From NCBI GenBank assembly GCA_910578105.1, contig CAJTPD010000012.1, forward strand, positions 1 to 48,498: DNA of 48,498 nucleotides, read 5' to 3'. The notes under the pieces are model-generated. The model was not told the DNA's origin. It was given only the letters and a program-made list of their open reading frames with translations, and did not search any database. How positions within the stretch are numbered: the first letter of the stretch is position 1; each line of letters begins with the position of its first letter. Shown one piece after another: positions 7,476-17,400 of the stretch. The DNA is from an uncultured Odoribacter sp. (GTDB lineage Bacteria > Bacteroidota > Bacteroidia > Bacteroidales > Marinifilaceae). The position numbers were made by a program, and so were the translations under genes.

Positions 7476-7506
7476 TTTGAATTTTAAATTTTAAGTTGTA
7501 CCTTTG
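7476..7506 (+). promoter_or_regulatory. Promoter of the secE-nusG-ribosomal protein-rpoBC operon
   Basis: TTTG (7476-7479) and TACCTTTG (7499-7506) are 19 bases apart, an ideal Bacteroidota pair. It sits right behind the tRNA and 33 bases before secE. Confidence 0.75.
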
Positions 7507-7538
7507 TGGTCTCTTTAAAATTTACAATCTACAATCTG

Positions 7539-7727
7539 ATGAATATAAAAGCTTATTTTGCAGACGTTTATAACGAGCTGGTTAATAAAGTCTCCTGGCC
7601 ATCATGGTCTGAACTCCAGAGCAGTGCTACTATAGTAATGATAGCTTCCGTCATTATTGCTTTAGGCATTTTTGTGATGGATTTTGCGTTCAGACACATT
7701 ATGGATTTTATATATAGTATGTTATAA
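7539..7727 (+). CDS. secE: Preprotein translocase subunit SecE
   Basis: This 62-residue inner-membrane protein has a short amphipathic N-terminus (AYFADVYNELVNKVSWPSWSEL) followed by one transmembrane helix (about 31-54). This is the single-span SecE type that clamps SecY in the SecYEG channel. KVSWPS is the conserved hinge motif. I chose ATG 7539 over the in-frame GTG at 7506, which would add residues encoded inside the promoter. nusG follows after 18 bases. Confidence 0.95.
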   Translation: MNIKAYFADVYNELVNKVSWPSWSELQSSATIVMIASVIIALGIFVMDFAFRHIMDFIYSML

Positions 7728-7745
7728 TTAATCCTCAGAACAGAC

Positions 7746-8294
7746 ATGGCAGAAATTAAGAAAAGATGGTATGTGCTTCGAGTGATTGGTGGAAAAGAGA
7801 AGAAAGTAAAGGAGTACATTGAAAATGAAGTTGCCAGTTTAGGGCTGCAGGATTATGTTTCACAGGTTTTGATACCTACTGAGAAAATTTATCAGGTACG
7901 CAATGGAAAAAAGATCAGTAAAGAACGTAACTTTTTTCCGGGCTATGTTATGATAGAGGCTGCTCTTGTTGGTGAAATTCCTCACATGCTTCGTGATATT
8001 ACGAACGTGATAGGCTTCCTGGGGGAAACCAAAGGGGGTGATCCGGTACCGATGCGTCAATCGGAAATTAACCGGATTCTCGGAACAGTAGATGATCTGG
8101 CGGAACAACCCGAGGAGATTAACATACCTTATGTCGTTGGCGAATCCGTAAAAGTTACAGACGGTCCGTTCAACGGTTTTACCGGTGTGATAGAGGAGGT
8201 GAATAATGACAAAAAACGGGTGAAAGTAATTGTCAAGGTTTTTGGTCGTCAGACGCCACTTGAATTGAGTTTCATGCAGGTAGAAAAAGAATAA
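7746..8294 (+). CDS. nusG: Transcription termination/antitermination factor NusG
   Basis: The 182-residue protein has an N-terminal NGN domain that binds RNA polymerase (KKRWYVLRVIGGKEKKVKEYIE, then FFPGYVMIEA) and a C-terminal KOW domain (GESVKVTDGPFNGFTGVIEEV, residues about 130-180) that contacts Rho or ribosomal protein S10. It is the normal housekeeping paralogue, in its usual place between secE and rplK. Confidence 0.97.
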   Translation: MAEIKKRWYVLRVIGGKEKKVKEYIENEVASLGLQDYVSQVLIPTEKIYQVRNGKKISKERNFFPGYVMIEAALVGEIPHMLRDITNVIGFLGETKGGDPVPMRQSEINRILGTVDDLAEQPEEINIPYVVGESVKVTDGPFNGFTGVIEEVNNDKKRVKVIVKVFGRQTPLELSFMQVEKE

Positions 8295-8315
8295 CACAAT
8301 TATTTGATTTAAAAA

Positions 8316-8753
8316 ATGGCAAAAGAAGTTGAAGCTCTTATCAAGCTACAGATTAAAGCTGGAGCCGCGAATCCTTCTCCTCCAGTAGGTCCTGCTTTAG
8401 GTTCTAAAGGAGTCAATATTATGGACTTCTGCAAGCAATTTAATGCAAGGACTCAGGACCAGGCAGGTAAGATCATTCCGGTGATTATTCAGGTTTATGG
8501 TGATAAATCGTTTGATTTCGTAACCAAACAGCCGCCTGTTGCTATTCAGCTTTTGGAAGCAGCAAAAATCAAATCGGGCTCAGACCAGCCTAACCGTAAG
8601 AAAGTAGCTTCGTTATCTTGGGACAAGGTACGGGAAATTGCTACGGGTAAGATGAGCGATTTGAATGCTTTTGAAATTGAAAAAGCAATGAGCATGGTAG
8701 CTGGAACTGCCAGAAGTATGGGTATCACCATTGATGGTGAAAAACCTTTTTAA
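8316..8753 (+). CDS. rplK: 50S ribosomal protein uL11
   Basis: This 145-residue protein of the L7/L12 stalk base carries the N-terminal LIKLQIKAGAANPSPPVGPALG signature and a C-terminal rRNA-binding domain ending ARSMGITIDG. It binds 23S rRNA in the GTPase-associated centre and takes part in factor binding. It lies in the secE-rpoC operon, 24 bases before rplA. Confidence 0.98.
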   Translation: MAKEVEALIKLQIKAGAANPSPPVGPALGSKGVNIMDFCKQFNARTQDQAGKIIPVIIQVYGDKSFDFVTKQPPVAIQLLEAAKIKSGSDQPNRKKVASLSWDKVREIATGKMSDLNAFEIEKAMSMVAGTARSMGITIDGEKPF

Positions 8754-8777
8754 TGAATTTGTAATACTTCAAACGTA

Positions 8778-9473
8778 ATGAGTAAACTGACAAAAAATAA
8801 GAAGTTAGCTTTAGAAAAGATCGAAAATGGTAAGGTTTATACCATTGAGGAAGCTGCTCAACTGGTGAAAGATATTACTTTTACCAAGTTTGATGCGTCA
8901 GTTGACATGGACGTTCGTCTTGGGGTTGATCCGCGTAAAGCCAATCAAATGGTGCGTGGTGTCGTAACCCTGCCCCATGGTACCGGTAAAGAAGTTCGCG
9001 TTTTGGTTCTTTGTACTCCTGACAAGGAAGAAGAAGCAAAAGCTGCCGGGGCCGACTATGTTGGATTGGATGAGTACATTGAGAAATTGAAATCAGGTTG
9101 GACTGATATTGATATTATCATTACAATGCCTGCCATCATGGGTAAAATTGGTGCTTTAGGACGAATCCTGGGTCCGCGTGGATTGATGCCAAACCCGAAG
9201 AGCGGTACTGTTACCATGGAAATAGGTAAGGCCGTGAATGAGGTTAAGCAGGGAAAGATTGATTTTAAAGTTGACAAATTTGGTATTGTACACACTTCTA
9301 TTGGTAAGGTAAATTTTGATGCTGAGAAGATTAAGGATAATGCCCGTGAATTCATGGCAACTATTCAGAAATTGAAACCTTCTTCTGCAAAAGGAACTTA
9401 TGTGAAGAGTGTATTCCTGTCAAGTACAATGAGTCCCGGTATTAAATTAGACCTTAAGTCATTACTTGATTAA
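8778..9473 (+). CDS. rplA: 50S ribosomal protein uL1
   Basis: The 231-residue protein forms the L1 stalk, which moves deacylated tRNA out of the E site. MSKLTKNKKLALEKI begins the first domain, and the signature GRILGPRGLMPNPKSGTV lies at about residues 129-148. In many bacteria L1 represses its own operon by binding the mRNA near rplK. I do not see an obvious mimic in the short leader here, so that control is unproven in this case. Confidence 0.98.
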   Translation: MSKLTKNKKLALEKIENGKVYTIEEAAQLVKDITFTKFDASVDMDVRLGVDPRKANQMVRGVVTLPHGTGKEVRVLVLCTPDKEEEAKAAGADYVGLDEYIEKLKSGWTDIDIIITMPAIMGKIGALGRILGPRGLMPNPKSGTVTMEIGKAVNEVKQGKIDFKVDKFGIVHTSIGKVNFDAEKIKDNAREFMATIQKLKPSSAKGTYVKSVFLSSTMSPGIKLDLKSLLD

Positions 9474-9503
9474 TTATTAACCTTTTAAAGGACCATTTGT
9501 AGA

Positions 9504-10022
9504 ATGAAAAGGGAAGAAAAACAAGTAATCATAGACAATTTAACCGAGCAGATTAAAGCACACAAGCATATCTATATCAGTGATATTTCTGAGTTGGATG
9601 CTGTTGCTACGCAAGAATTGCGTAAGGCATGCTACGACGCTAATATCAAATTGATTCAGGTAAAAAATACCTTGTTGCGGGTAGCGTTGGAGGGTCTGGA
9701 TACCGACTATAATGAAATTTATAGTGTATTGAAAGGTTCCAGTGCCGTGATGCTGTCTGAGACAGGTAATGCTCCTGCAAAACTGATTAAAGAGTTTCGT
9801 AAGAGTCATGACAAACCTGTGCTGAAGGCTGCTTTCGTGGAAGAATGTGCCTATGTGGGTGAAAGCCAACTGGACGCTCTCGTTAGCATCAAATCTAAGG
9901 AAGAATTGCTGGGAGATATCGTATTGTTGTTGCAGTCGCCGATGCAAAAACTTATCTCTGCTTTGGAATCAGGGAAAAACACTATCGGAGGAGTGCTTAA
10001 GACTCTTGAAGATAGAGCGTAA
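9504..10022 (+). CDS. rplJ: 50S ribosomal protein uL10
   Basis: This 172-residue protein anchors the L7/L12 dimers to the stalk base. The N-terminal rRNA-binding half (VIIDNLTEQIKAHKHIYISD, VKNTLLRVAL) is followed by a helical C-terminus (SPMQKLISALESGKNTIGGV) that binds L12. The gap from rplA is only 30 bases, too short for the folded L10 leader known in E. coli. rplL follows after 50 bases. Confidence 0.97.
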   Translation: MKREEKQVIIDNLTEQIKAHKHIYISDISELDAVATQELRKACYDANIKLIQVKNTLLRVALEGLDTDYNEIYSVLKGSSAVMLSETGNAPAKLIKEFRKSHDKPVLKAAFVEECAYVGESQLDALVSIKSKEELLGDIVLLLQSPMQKLISALESGKNTIGGVLKTLEDRA

Positions 10023-10072
10023 TTTACATTATTATTATTTTTTGAATAAAAACATTTTAAATACTTATCGAA

Positions 10073-10450
10073 ATGGCAGATTTGAAAAAACTTGCAGAAG
10101 AATTGGTTAACCTGACAGTAAAAGACGTAAAAGAGTTAGCTGACATCTTAAAAGAAGAATACGGTATCGAACCTGCAGCCGCTGCTGCTGTTGTAGCTGC
10201 TCCTGCTGCTGGTGGCGAAGGTGCTGGTGCTGCTGCTCAGACTGAGTTCGACGTGATCCTGAAATCAGGTGGTGCTGCAAAATTGGGTGTTGTTAAGTTA
10301 GTAAAAGAGCTGACTGGTCTGGGACTGAAAGAAGCTAAAGAATTAGTTGACAAAGCTCCGGCTCCTTTGAAAGAAAAAGTTTCTAAAGAAGAAGCTGAAC
10401 AATTGAAAGCTCAACTGGAAGAAGCAGGAGCTGAAGTTGAACTTAAATAA
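10073..10450 (+). CDS. rplL: 50S ribosomal protein bL12 (L7/L12)
   Basis: The 125-residue acidic protein has an N-terminal dimerisation domain (about 1-35), an Ala/Gly-rich flexible hinge (residues about 36-55: PAAAAAVVAAPAAGGEGAG) and the C-terminal factor-binding domain (EFDVILKSGGAAKLGVVKLV, LGLKEAKELVDKAP). It recruits elongation factors. A strong stem-loop follows before rpoB, which could lower polymerase expression relative to the ribosomal proteins. Confidence 0.98.
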   Translation: MADLKKLAEELVNLTVKDVKELADILKEEYGIEPAAAAAVVAAPAAGGEGAGAAAQTEFDVILKSGGAAKLGVVKLVKELTGLGLKEAKELVDKAPAPLKEKVSKEEAEQLKAQLEEAGAEVELK

Positions 10451-10473
10451 GTCATAGACCCTATGGGTTTCAA

Positions 10474-10506
10474 GGTTTAGAGTCAATTTTGACTCTAAAC
10501 CATTTT
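10474..10506 (+). terminator. Attenuator-like stem-loop between rplL and rpoB
   Basis: A perfect 12-base stem (GGTTTAGAGTCA at 10474-10485 with its complement at 10490-10501) closes a four-base ATTT loop and is followed by ATTTTG. It sits where E. coli has the rplL-rpoB attenuator and RNase III site. The short T-run suggests partial termination or processing. Confidence 0.7.
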
Positions 10507-10542
10507 GTTGTTAATATTGTTTAGGTTCCAAAAAATTAATAG

Positions 10543-13500
10543 ATGTCTTCAAATACTTCAAACAAAAGAATAAGCTTTGCCTCCACGAAAAATCAGTTGC
10601 AATATCCTGATTTTCTTGAAGTGCAATTAAAGTCTTTCAAGGACTTTTTTCAATTGGGTACGACGCCTGAAAACAGAAAGAACGAAGGCCTATATACTGT
10701 TTTCAAGGAGAACTTCCCAATCACCGACACCCGGAACAATTTTGTTCTGGAATTTTTGGACTACTTCATTGATCCGCCCCGTTATACGATAGATGAATGT
10801 CTGGAGCAGGGATTGACTTACGGAGCTCCATTGAAGGCCAAATTGAAGTTGTATTGTACAGATCCTGAGCATGAGGATTTTGACACGGTGATTGAAGACG
10901 TATATTTGGGGAATGTTCCTTATATGACACCCAAAGGTACTTTTGTAATCAATGGAGCTGAGCGCGTGATTGTGTCTCAGTTACATCGGTCGCCGGGTGT
11001 ATTTTTCGGACAAAGTGTTCATGCGAATGGTACCAAACTTTATTCTGCCAGAATTATTCCGTTTAAAGGCTCGTGGATTGAATTTGCTACGGACATCAAT
11101 AATGTGATGTACGCTTACATTGACCGGAAGAAAAAGTTGCCGGTGACTACGTTGTTGCGTGCTATCGGATTTGAGACGGATAAGGATATCCTGCAGATAT
11201 TTGATTTGGCAGATGAAGTAAATGTTTCCAAATCGGGATTGAAAAAAGTTGTTGGCCGTCGGTTGGCTGCGCGTGTTTTGAAGACCTGGGTGGAAGATTT
11301 CGTGGATGAGGATACCGGTGAAGTGGTGTCTATTGAGCGTAACGAAATCATTGTGGACCGGGAAATTGTTCTGGAAAATGAACATATTGATGCAATTGTC
11401 GATTCCGGAGCAAAGACGATTTTATTGCACAAAGAGAAACAAAATCTGGCAGATTATGCCATTATATATAATACACTGCAAAAAGATCCGTGTAATTCGG
11501 AAAAAGAAGCAGTAATGCATATCTACCGACAGTTGCGTAGTTCGGAACCACCCGATGAGGCAACTGCCCGTGATGTAATTGATAAGTTATTCTTTTCGGA
11601 TAAACGTTACGATTTAGGGGATGTAGGACGTTACAAACTGAATAAAAAGTTAGGTTTGTCTACCGATCCGGAAATCCGGGTATTGACGAAAGAAGATATT
11701 ATCGAGATCATCAAATACTTGATTAAGCTGTTGAATGCGCGTACAGACGTAGATGATATTGACCATTTGAGTAACCGTCGTGTTCGTACTGTCGGCGAAC
11801 AGTTGTATAATCAGTTTGGGGTAGGGTTGGCCCGTATGGCCCGCACGATCCGGGAACGAATGAATGTACGTGACAATGAGGTGTTCACTCCGGTAGACTT
11901 GATTAATTCCAAGATTCTGTCTTCTGTGATTAATTCGTTCTTCGGAACAAATGCTTTATCGCAGTTTATGGACCAGACCAATCCGTTGGCTGAGATTACT
12001 CACAAACGGCGTATGTCTGCATTGGGGCCTGGTGGTTTGTCCCGTGACCGTGCCGGATTTGAGGTACGTGACGTACATTATACGCATTATGGACGTCTTT
12101 GTCCCATTGAAACTCCTGAAGGACCGAACATCGGTTTGATTTCTTCACTTTGTGTATATGCCAAAATCAATGATTTGGGATTTATCGAGACCCCGTATCG
12201 TAAGGTAAATAGTGGGGTGGTAGATTTGTCTGCAGATGGAGTGAAGTATTTATCGGCAGAGGAAGAAGAGGGATTGGTGATTGCTCAGGCGAATGCAAAA
12301 GTGGCGGAAGATGGTCATTTTGTGAACAAACGGGCAAAATCGCGTAAGGACGGTGATTTTCCGGTGGAGGAAGTGGAAAATATTGATTTAATTGATGTGG
12401 CTCCCAATCAGATTGCTTCTATTGCAGCTTCTCTGATTCCTTTTCTGGAACATGATGATGCTAACCGGGCGTTGATGGGTTCTAACATGATGCGTCAGGC
12501 TGTGCCTATCATTAAGCCTCAGGCTCCTATTGTCGGAACCGGTTTGGAGGCGTCATTGATTCGTGATTCCCGCACGCAGATTGTTGCAGAAGGTCCGGGG
12601 GTTGTTGATTTTGTGGACGGGCGTCGTATTGTGATAAAATATGACCAGACGGAGGAGGAACGTTTTGTGACTTTTGACGGGGATACCAAAGAGTATATTT
12701 TGCCGAAATATAAACGTACGAATCAGAGTACTACTATGACTTTGCGTCCGATTATCCGGAAAGGACAGCGTGTGGAAGCCGGGGAAATTCTTACTGAAGG
12801 TTATTCTTCTGAGGGTGGTGAACTGGCTTTGGGACGTAACCTTAAAGTGGCTTATATGCCTTGGAAAGGGTATAATTATGAGGATGCCATTGTGATTTCT
12901 GAAAATATTGTTCGGAATGATGTATTTACTTCAGTCCATGTGGATGAATATTCATTGGAAGTTCGTGAGACGAAGCGTGGTCTGGAAGAGTTGACGGCTG
13001 ATATTCCAAATGTCAGTGAAGATGCTACGAAAGATTTGGATGAGAATGGTATTATCCGTATAGGTGCCCGTATTAAACCGGGTGACATTATGATTGGTAA
13101 GATTACACCGAAAGGGGAGTCTGACCCAAGTCCGGAAGAAAAATTGCTTCGTGCCATTTTCGGTGATAAAGCCGGTGATGTGAAAGATGCTTCATTGAAA
13201 GCTTCTCCTTCATTGAATGGTGTGATTATTGACAAGAAATTGTTCCAGCGTATGTTAGGAGACCGGAAGACTAAAGCTGCCGGGAAAAACATTCTTACTG
13301 AAATTGATGAACAATTTGAACGGAAAGTTGGTGATTTGACTAATTTATTGATAGATAAATTATTTGAATTGACTAACGGGAAAACTTCCCAAGGGGTGAG
13401 AAATTACCTGAATGAGGATGTTATACCGAAGGGTGTTAAATTTACGCTGAAAACTTTGCAAAATCTGAATTTCCTGGAAGTTAATCCGAACAAATGGACG

Positions 13501-14355
13501 ACAGATAAGCAGAAAAATGACATGATCCGCGATTTGCTGCATAATTTTGTGCTGAAATACAAGGAGATTGAAGGTCAGATGAAGCGTAAGAAATATAATG
13601 CCACCGTTGGGGATGAGTTGCCTTCCGGTATCATCAAGATGGCAAAAGTTTATGTTGCTAAAAAGCGTAAACTACAGATTGGTGACAAGATGGCAGGACG
13701 TCACGGTAACAAAGGTATTGTATCGCGTGTGGTTAGGGTAGAAGATATGCCGTTCCTGGCTGACGGAACTCCGGTGGATATTTGTTTGAATCCGTTGGGT
13801 GTGCCTTCCCGTATGAATCTGGGACAGATTTTTGAAGCTGTGTTAGGTTGGGCTGGAAAAGAGTTGGGACTAAAATTTGCCACTCCGATTTTCGATGGTG
13901 CAAGTTTGGAGGATATCAATGAATATACTGACAAGGCGGGTTTACCTCGTTATGGTACGACTTATCTGTATGACGGAGGTACCGGGGAACGTTTTGACCA
14001 GCCTGCAACAGTGGGTGTGACTTATTTCCTGAAATTGGGGCACATGGTTGATGACAAGATGCATGCCCGTTCTATTGGTCCGTACTCATTGATTACGCAG
14101 CAGCCTTTGGGTGGTAAAGCACAATTTGGTGGTCAGCGTTTTGGTGAGATGGAAGTTTGGGCTCTGGAAGCTTTCGGAGCTGCTCACATCCTGCAGGAAA
14201 TTCTGACGGTGAAGTCGGATGATGTAATGGGCCGAACCAAGACTTACGAGCATATCGTAAAAGGAGAGCCTATGCCGACACCGGGTCTTCCGGAATCATT
14301 CAACGTTTTGTTGCATGAACTAAGGGGACTTGGGTTAAGCGTGAACTTGATATAA
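10543..14355 (+). CDS. rpoB: DNA-directed RNA polymerase beta subunit
   Basis: The 1270-residue beta subunit of the transcription core enzyme. The rifampicin-binding cluster is readable (SQFMDQTNPLAEITHKRR): D477, H487 and S492 correspond to E. coli D516, H526 and S531, all in the sensitive wild-type state. Later conserved parts include GYNYEDAIVISE, the KRGDKMAGRHGNKG-like segment (here LQIGDKMAGRHGNKG) and the C-terminal GGKAQFGGQRFGEMEVWAL. Length is normal for Bacteroidota. It is cotranscribed with rpoC across a repeat-rich 69-base gap. Confidence 0.99.
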   Translation: MSSNTSNKRISFASTKNQLQYPDFLEVQLKSFKDFFQLGTTPENRKNEGLYTVFKENFPITDTRNNFVLEFLDYFIDPPRYTIDECLEQGLTYGAPLKAKLKLYCTDPEHEDFDTVIEDVYLGNVPYMTPKGTFVINGAERVIVSQLHRSPGVFFGQSVHANGTKLYSARIIPFKGSWIEFATDINNVMYAYIDRKKKLPVTTLLRAIGFETDKDILQIFDLADEVNVSKSGLKKVVGRRLAARVLKTWVEDFVDEDTGEVVSIERNEIIVDREIVLENEHIDAIVDSGAKTILLHKEKQNLADYAIIYNTLQKDPCNSEKEAVMHIYRQLRSSEPPDEATARDVIDKLFFSDKRYDLGDVGRYKLNKKLGLSTDPEIRVLTKEDIIEIIKYLIKLLNARTDVDDIDHLSNRRVRTVGEQLYNQFGVGLARMARTIRERMNVRDNEVFTPVDLINSKILSSVINSFFGTNALSQFMDQTNPLAEITHKRRMSALGPGGLSRDRAGFEVRDVHYTHYGRLCPIETPEGPNIGLISSLCVYAKINDLGFIETPYRKVNSGVVDLSADGVKYLSAEEEEGLVIAQANAKVAEDGHFVNKRAKSRKDGDFPVEEVENIDLIDVAPNQIASIAASLIPFLEHDDANRALMGSNMMRQAVPIIKPQAPIVGTGLEASLIRDSRTQIVAEGPGVVDFVDGRRIVIKYDQTEEERFVTFDGDTKEYILPKYKRTNQSTTMTLRPIIRKGQRVEAGEILTEGYSSEGGELALGRNLKVAYMPWKGYNYEDAIVISENIVRNDVFTSVHVDEYSLEVRETKRGLEELTADIPNVSEDATKDLDENGIIRIGARIKPGDIMIGKITPKGESDPSPEEKLLRAIFGDKAGDVKDASLKASPSLNGVIIDKKLFQRMLGDRKTKAAGKNILTEIDEQFERKVGDLTNLLIDKLFELTNGKTSQGVRNYLNEDVIPKGVKFTLKTLQNLNFLEVNPNKWTTDKQKNDMIRDLLHNFVLKYKEIEGQMKRKKYNATVGDELPSGIIKMAKVYVAKKRKLQIGDKMAGRHGNKGIVSRVVRVEDMPFLADGTPVDICLNPLGVPSRMNLGQIFEAVLGWAGKELGLKFATPIFDGASLEDINEYTDKAGLPRYGTTYLYDGGTGERFDQPATVGVTYFLKLGHMVDDKMHARSIGPYSLITQQPLGGKAQFGGQRFGEMEVWALEAFGAAHILQEILTVKSDDVMGRTKTYEHIVKGEPMPTPGLPESFNVLLHELRGLGLSVNLI

Positions 14356-14416
14356 GGTAAAAGGTAAAAGGTAAAAAGTTCGCATGAACAGCCTTTTACT
14401 TTTAACTTTTAACTTT
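14356..14416. repeat. Inverted arrays of heptamers between rpoB and rpoC
   Basis: Three GGTAAAA units (14356-14376) directly follow the rpoB stop. A GTTC-GCAT-GAAC mini-hairpin lies in the centre (14378-14389). Related units read in the opposite sense (CCTTTTACTTTTAACTTTTAAC) occupy 14392-14413. The whole gap could fold into an imperfect hairpin. The ACTTTTT units before rpsU belong to the same sequence family. Confidence 0.65.
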
Positions 14417-14424
14417 AGAAAATT

Positions 14425-17400
14425 ATGGCTTTTAGAAAAGATAATAATACCAACAAGCCCAAGAGCTTTACAAAAATTGCAATCGGACTGGCATCACCAG
14501 AAGAGATTCTGGAACATTCCAGTGGTCAGGTACTGAAGCCTGAAACTATCAACTATCGTACTTATAAGCCTGAACGTGACGGTCTGTTCTGTGAACGGAT
14601 TTTTGGTCCGGTGAAGGATTATGAGTGCCATTGCGGTAAATACAAACGCATTCGTTACAAAGGTATTGTTTGTGACCGTTGTGGTGTGGAAGTTACCGAA
14701 AAGAAAGTCCGTCGTGAACGTATGGGGCATATCCAGTTGGTTGTTCCGGTGGCACATATCTGGTATTTTAAATCACTGCCTAATAAGATTGGTTATTTGC
14801 TGGGATTACCCTCCAAGAAATTGGATGCAGTCATTTACTACGAGCGTTATATTGTTGTGCAGGCCGGTATTATGGCGGAAAAAGGTATTTCTGAACTGGA
14901 TTTGCTGACAGAGGAGGAGTATCTGGATATTGTAGAAGCTATTCCTGCTGACAATCAGCATCTGGAAGACGATGATCCGAATAAGTTTATTGCCAAAATG
15001 GGGGCTGAAGCAATTCAGATGTTATTGGAACGTTTGGATTTGGATAGTCTTTCTTATGAATTGCGTCATAAGGCAAATACGGAGACTTCACAACAGCGTA
15101 AAAATGAAGCTTTAAAACGTCTTCAGGTGGTAGAAGCTTTCCGGGAGAGTAAGGAAGTAAATAAGCCGGAGTGGATGATTGTGAAGGTATTGGCTGTAAT
15201 TCCTCCGGAATTACGTCCGTTGGTGCCTTTGGATGGTGGGCGTTTTGCTACTTCAGATTTGAACGATTTGTATCGCCGGGTGATTATCCGGAATAACCGT
15301 CTGAAACGTTTGATTGAAATCAAGGCTCCGGATGTGATTCTGCGAAATGAAAAACGTATGTTGCAGGAAGCGGTGGATTCTTTGTTTGACAATTCACGTA
15401 AGTCGAATGCTGTTAAGATTGAGAATAACCGGCCGTTGAAGTCATTGTCTGATAGTCTGAAAGGTAAGCAAGGACGTTTCCGTCAGAATTTGTTAGGTAA
15501 ACGTGTGGATTATTCTGCCCGTTCTGTAATTGTGGTCGGCCCGGATTTGAAAATGCACGAATGTGGTTTGCCCAAGGATATGGCAGCGGAATTATATATG
15601 CCTTTCATTATCCGGAAATTGATAGAGCGCGGTATTGTCAAGACTGTGAAGAGTGCGAAGAAAATTGTTGATCGTCGTGACCCGGTAGTTTGGGATATTC
15701 TGGAGAATGTATTGAAAGGGCATCCGGTATTATTAAACCGTGCTCCGACTTTGCACCGTTTGGGTATTCAGGCATTTCAGCCTAAATTGATTGAAGGAAA
15801 GGCTATTCGTTTACATCCTTTGGCTTGTACCGGTTTTAACGCTGACTTTGACGGGGACCAGATGGCTGTTCATTTACCTTTGGGTAATGAGGCTGTATTG
15901 GAAGCTCAGATTTTGATGCTTTGTGCACATAATATTTTGAATCCGGCCAATGGTGCGCCTATTACGGTTCCTTCACAGGATATGGTACTTGGTTTGTATT
16001 ATATAACAAAACCGCGTAAAGGGGTGAAAGGTGAGGGATTGAAATTCTATTCTCCTCAGGAAGTAATCATTGCATTGAATGAGAAAGCTGTAGATTTGCA
16101 TGCTTTGATTCAGGTTAAGGTCAGAGATATAGATAATGAAGGGAATGAATATTTCCACATGATTGAAACCACGGTGGGACGTGTTATCCTGAATCAGTTT
16201 ACTCCGAAGAATTTCCCGTATATCAATACTTTGATTACGAAGAAATCACTGCGTGACATTATCAGTGATGTCTTTAAGCGTTGCGGAGTGGATGTCACTG
16301 CAAAATTCCTGGATGATATCAAGGATTTGGGATACCGGATGGCATTTGAAGGCGGATTGTCATTTAATTTGGCTGACGTTATTGTGCCGGAAGAGAAAGA
16401 TGCTCTTTTGAAAGAGGGTTATGAGCAGGTGGAAGAGGTGATGAATAACTATAATATGGGGTTCATTACGAACAACGAGCGTTATAATCAGATTATTGAT
16501 ATTTGGACTCACGTAAATGCTAAGTTGACCAATACTTTGATGAAGCAGCTTGCTGAAGATGATCAGGGATTCAACTCCATTTACATGATGCTTGACTCCG
16601 GGGCCCGTGGTTCCCGCGAACAGATTCGTCAGTTGGGAGGTATGCGTGGATTGATGGCAAAACCGCAAAAGTCTGGTGCTACCGGAGGTCAGATTATTGA
16701 GAATCCGATTCTGGCAAACTTCAAAGAGGGATTGTCTGTATTGGAGTACTTTATTTCTACTCACGGAGCTCGTAAAGGTTTGGCGGATACTGCATTGAAA
16801 ACGGCTGATGCGGGTTATCTGACCCGTCGTCTGGTTGACGTTGCCAATGATATTACTATTACAGAAGAAGATTGCGGTACTCTAAGAGGCGTTACCATTA
16901 CAGCTATCAAGAATAATGAGGAAGTAGTTGCTTCTTTGTATGAAAGGATATTGGGACGTGTATCCGTACATGATATTTATCATCCTCATACCGGGGATTT
17001 GATGGTGAAGTCGGGTGACGAGATTACGGAAGACATTGCAGAAGCTATTGAAAATTCTCCGATTGAGCGGGTTGAAGTTCGCTCTGTACTGACTTGTGAG
17101 TCGAAGAAAGGGGTTTGTGCCAAATGTTATGGCCGTAATCTGGCAAACGGGAAAATTGTTCAGATGGGTGAGGCTGTTGGTACGATTGCCGCACAGTCTA
17201 TCGGTGAGCCGGGAACTCAGTTGACGTTGCGTACATTCCATGTGGGAGGTACCGCAGGAAATATTTCTACGGAAAACTCTTTGAAAGCAAAATATGATGG
17301 TATTATTGAATTTGAAGAGTTGCGTTCTGTAGAATATACCCAGGATAACGGAGAGAAATGTGATGTTGTGGTGGGACGTCTGACAGAATTGCGGATTATT

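Noticed and set aside
9474..9503. L10 leader upstream of rplJ
   Set aside because: Thirty bases are too few for the known leader fold. Only a short CCTTT/AAAGG palindrome is present.
11960..12030. Rifampicin-resistance substitution in rpoB
   Set aside because: D477, H487 and S492 are the wild-type residues.
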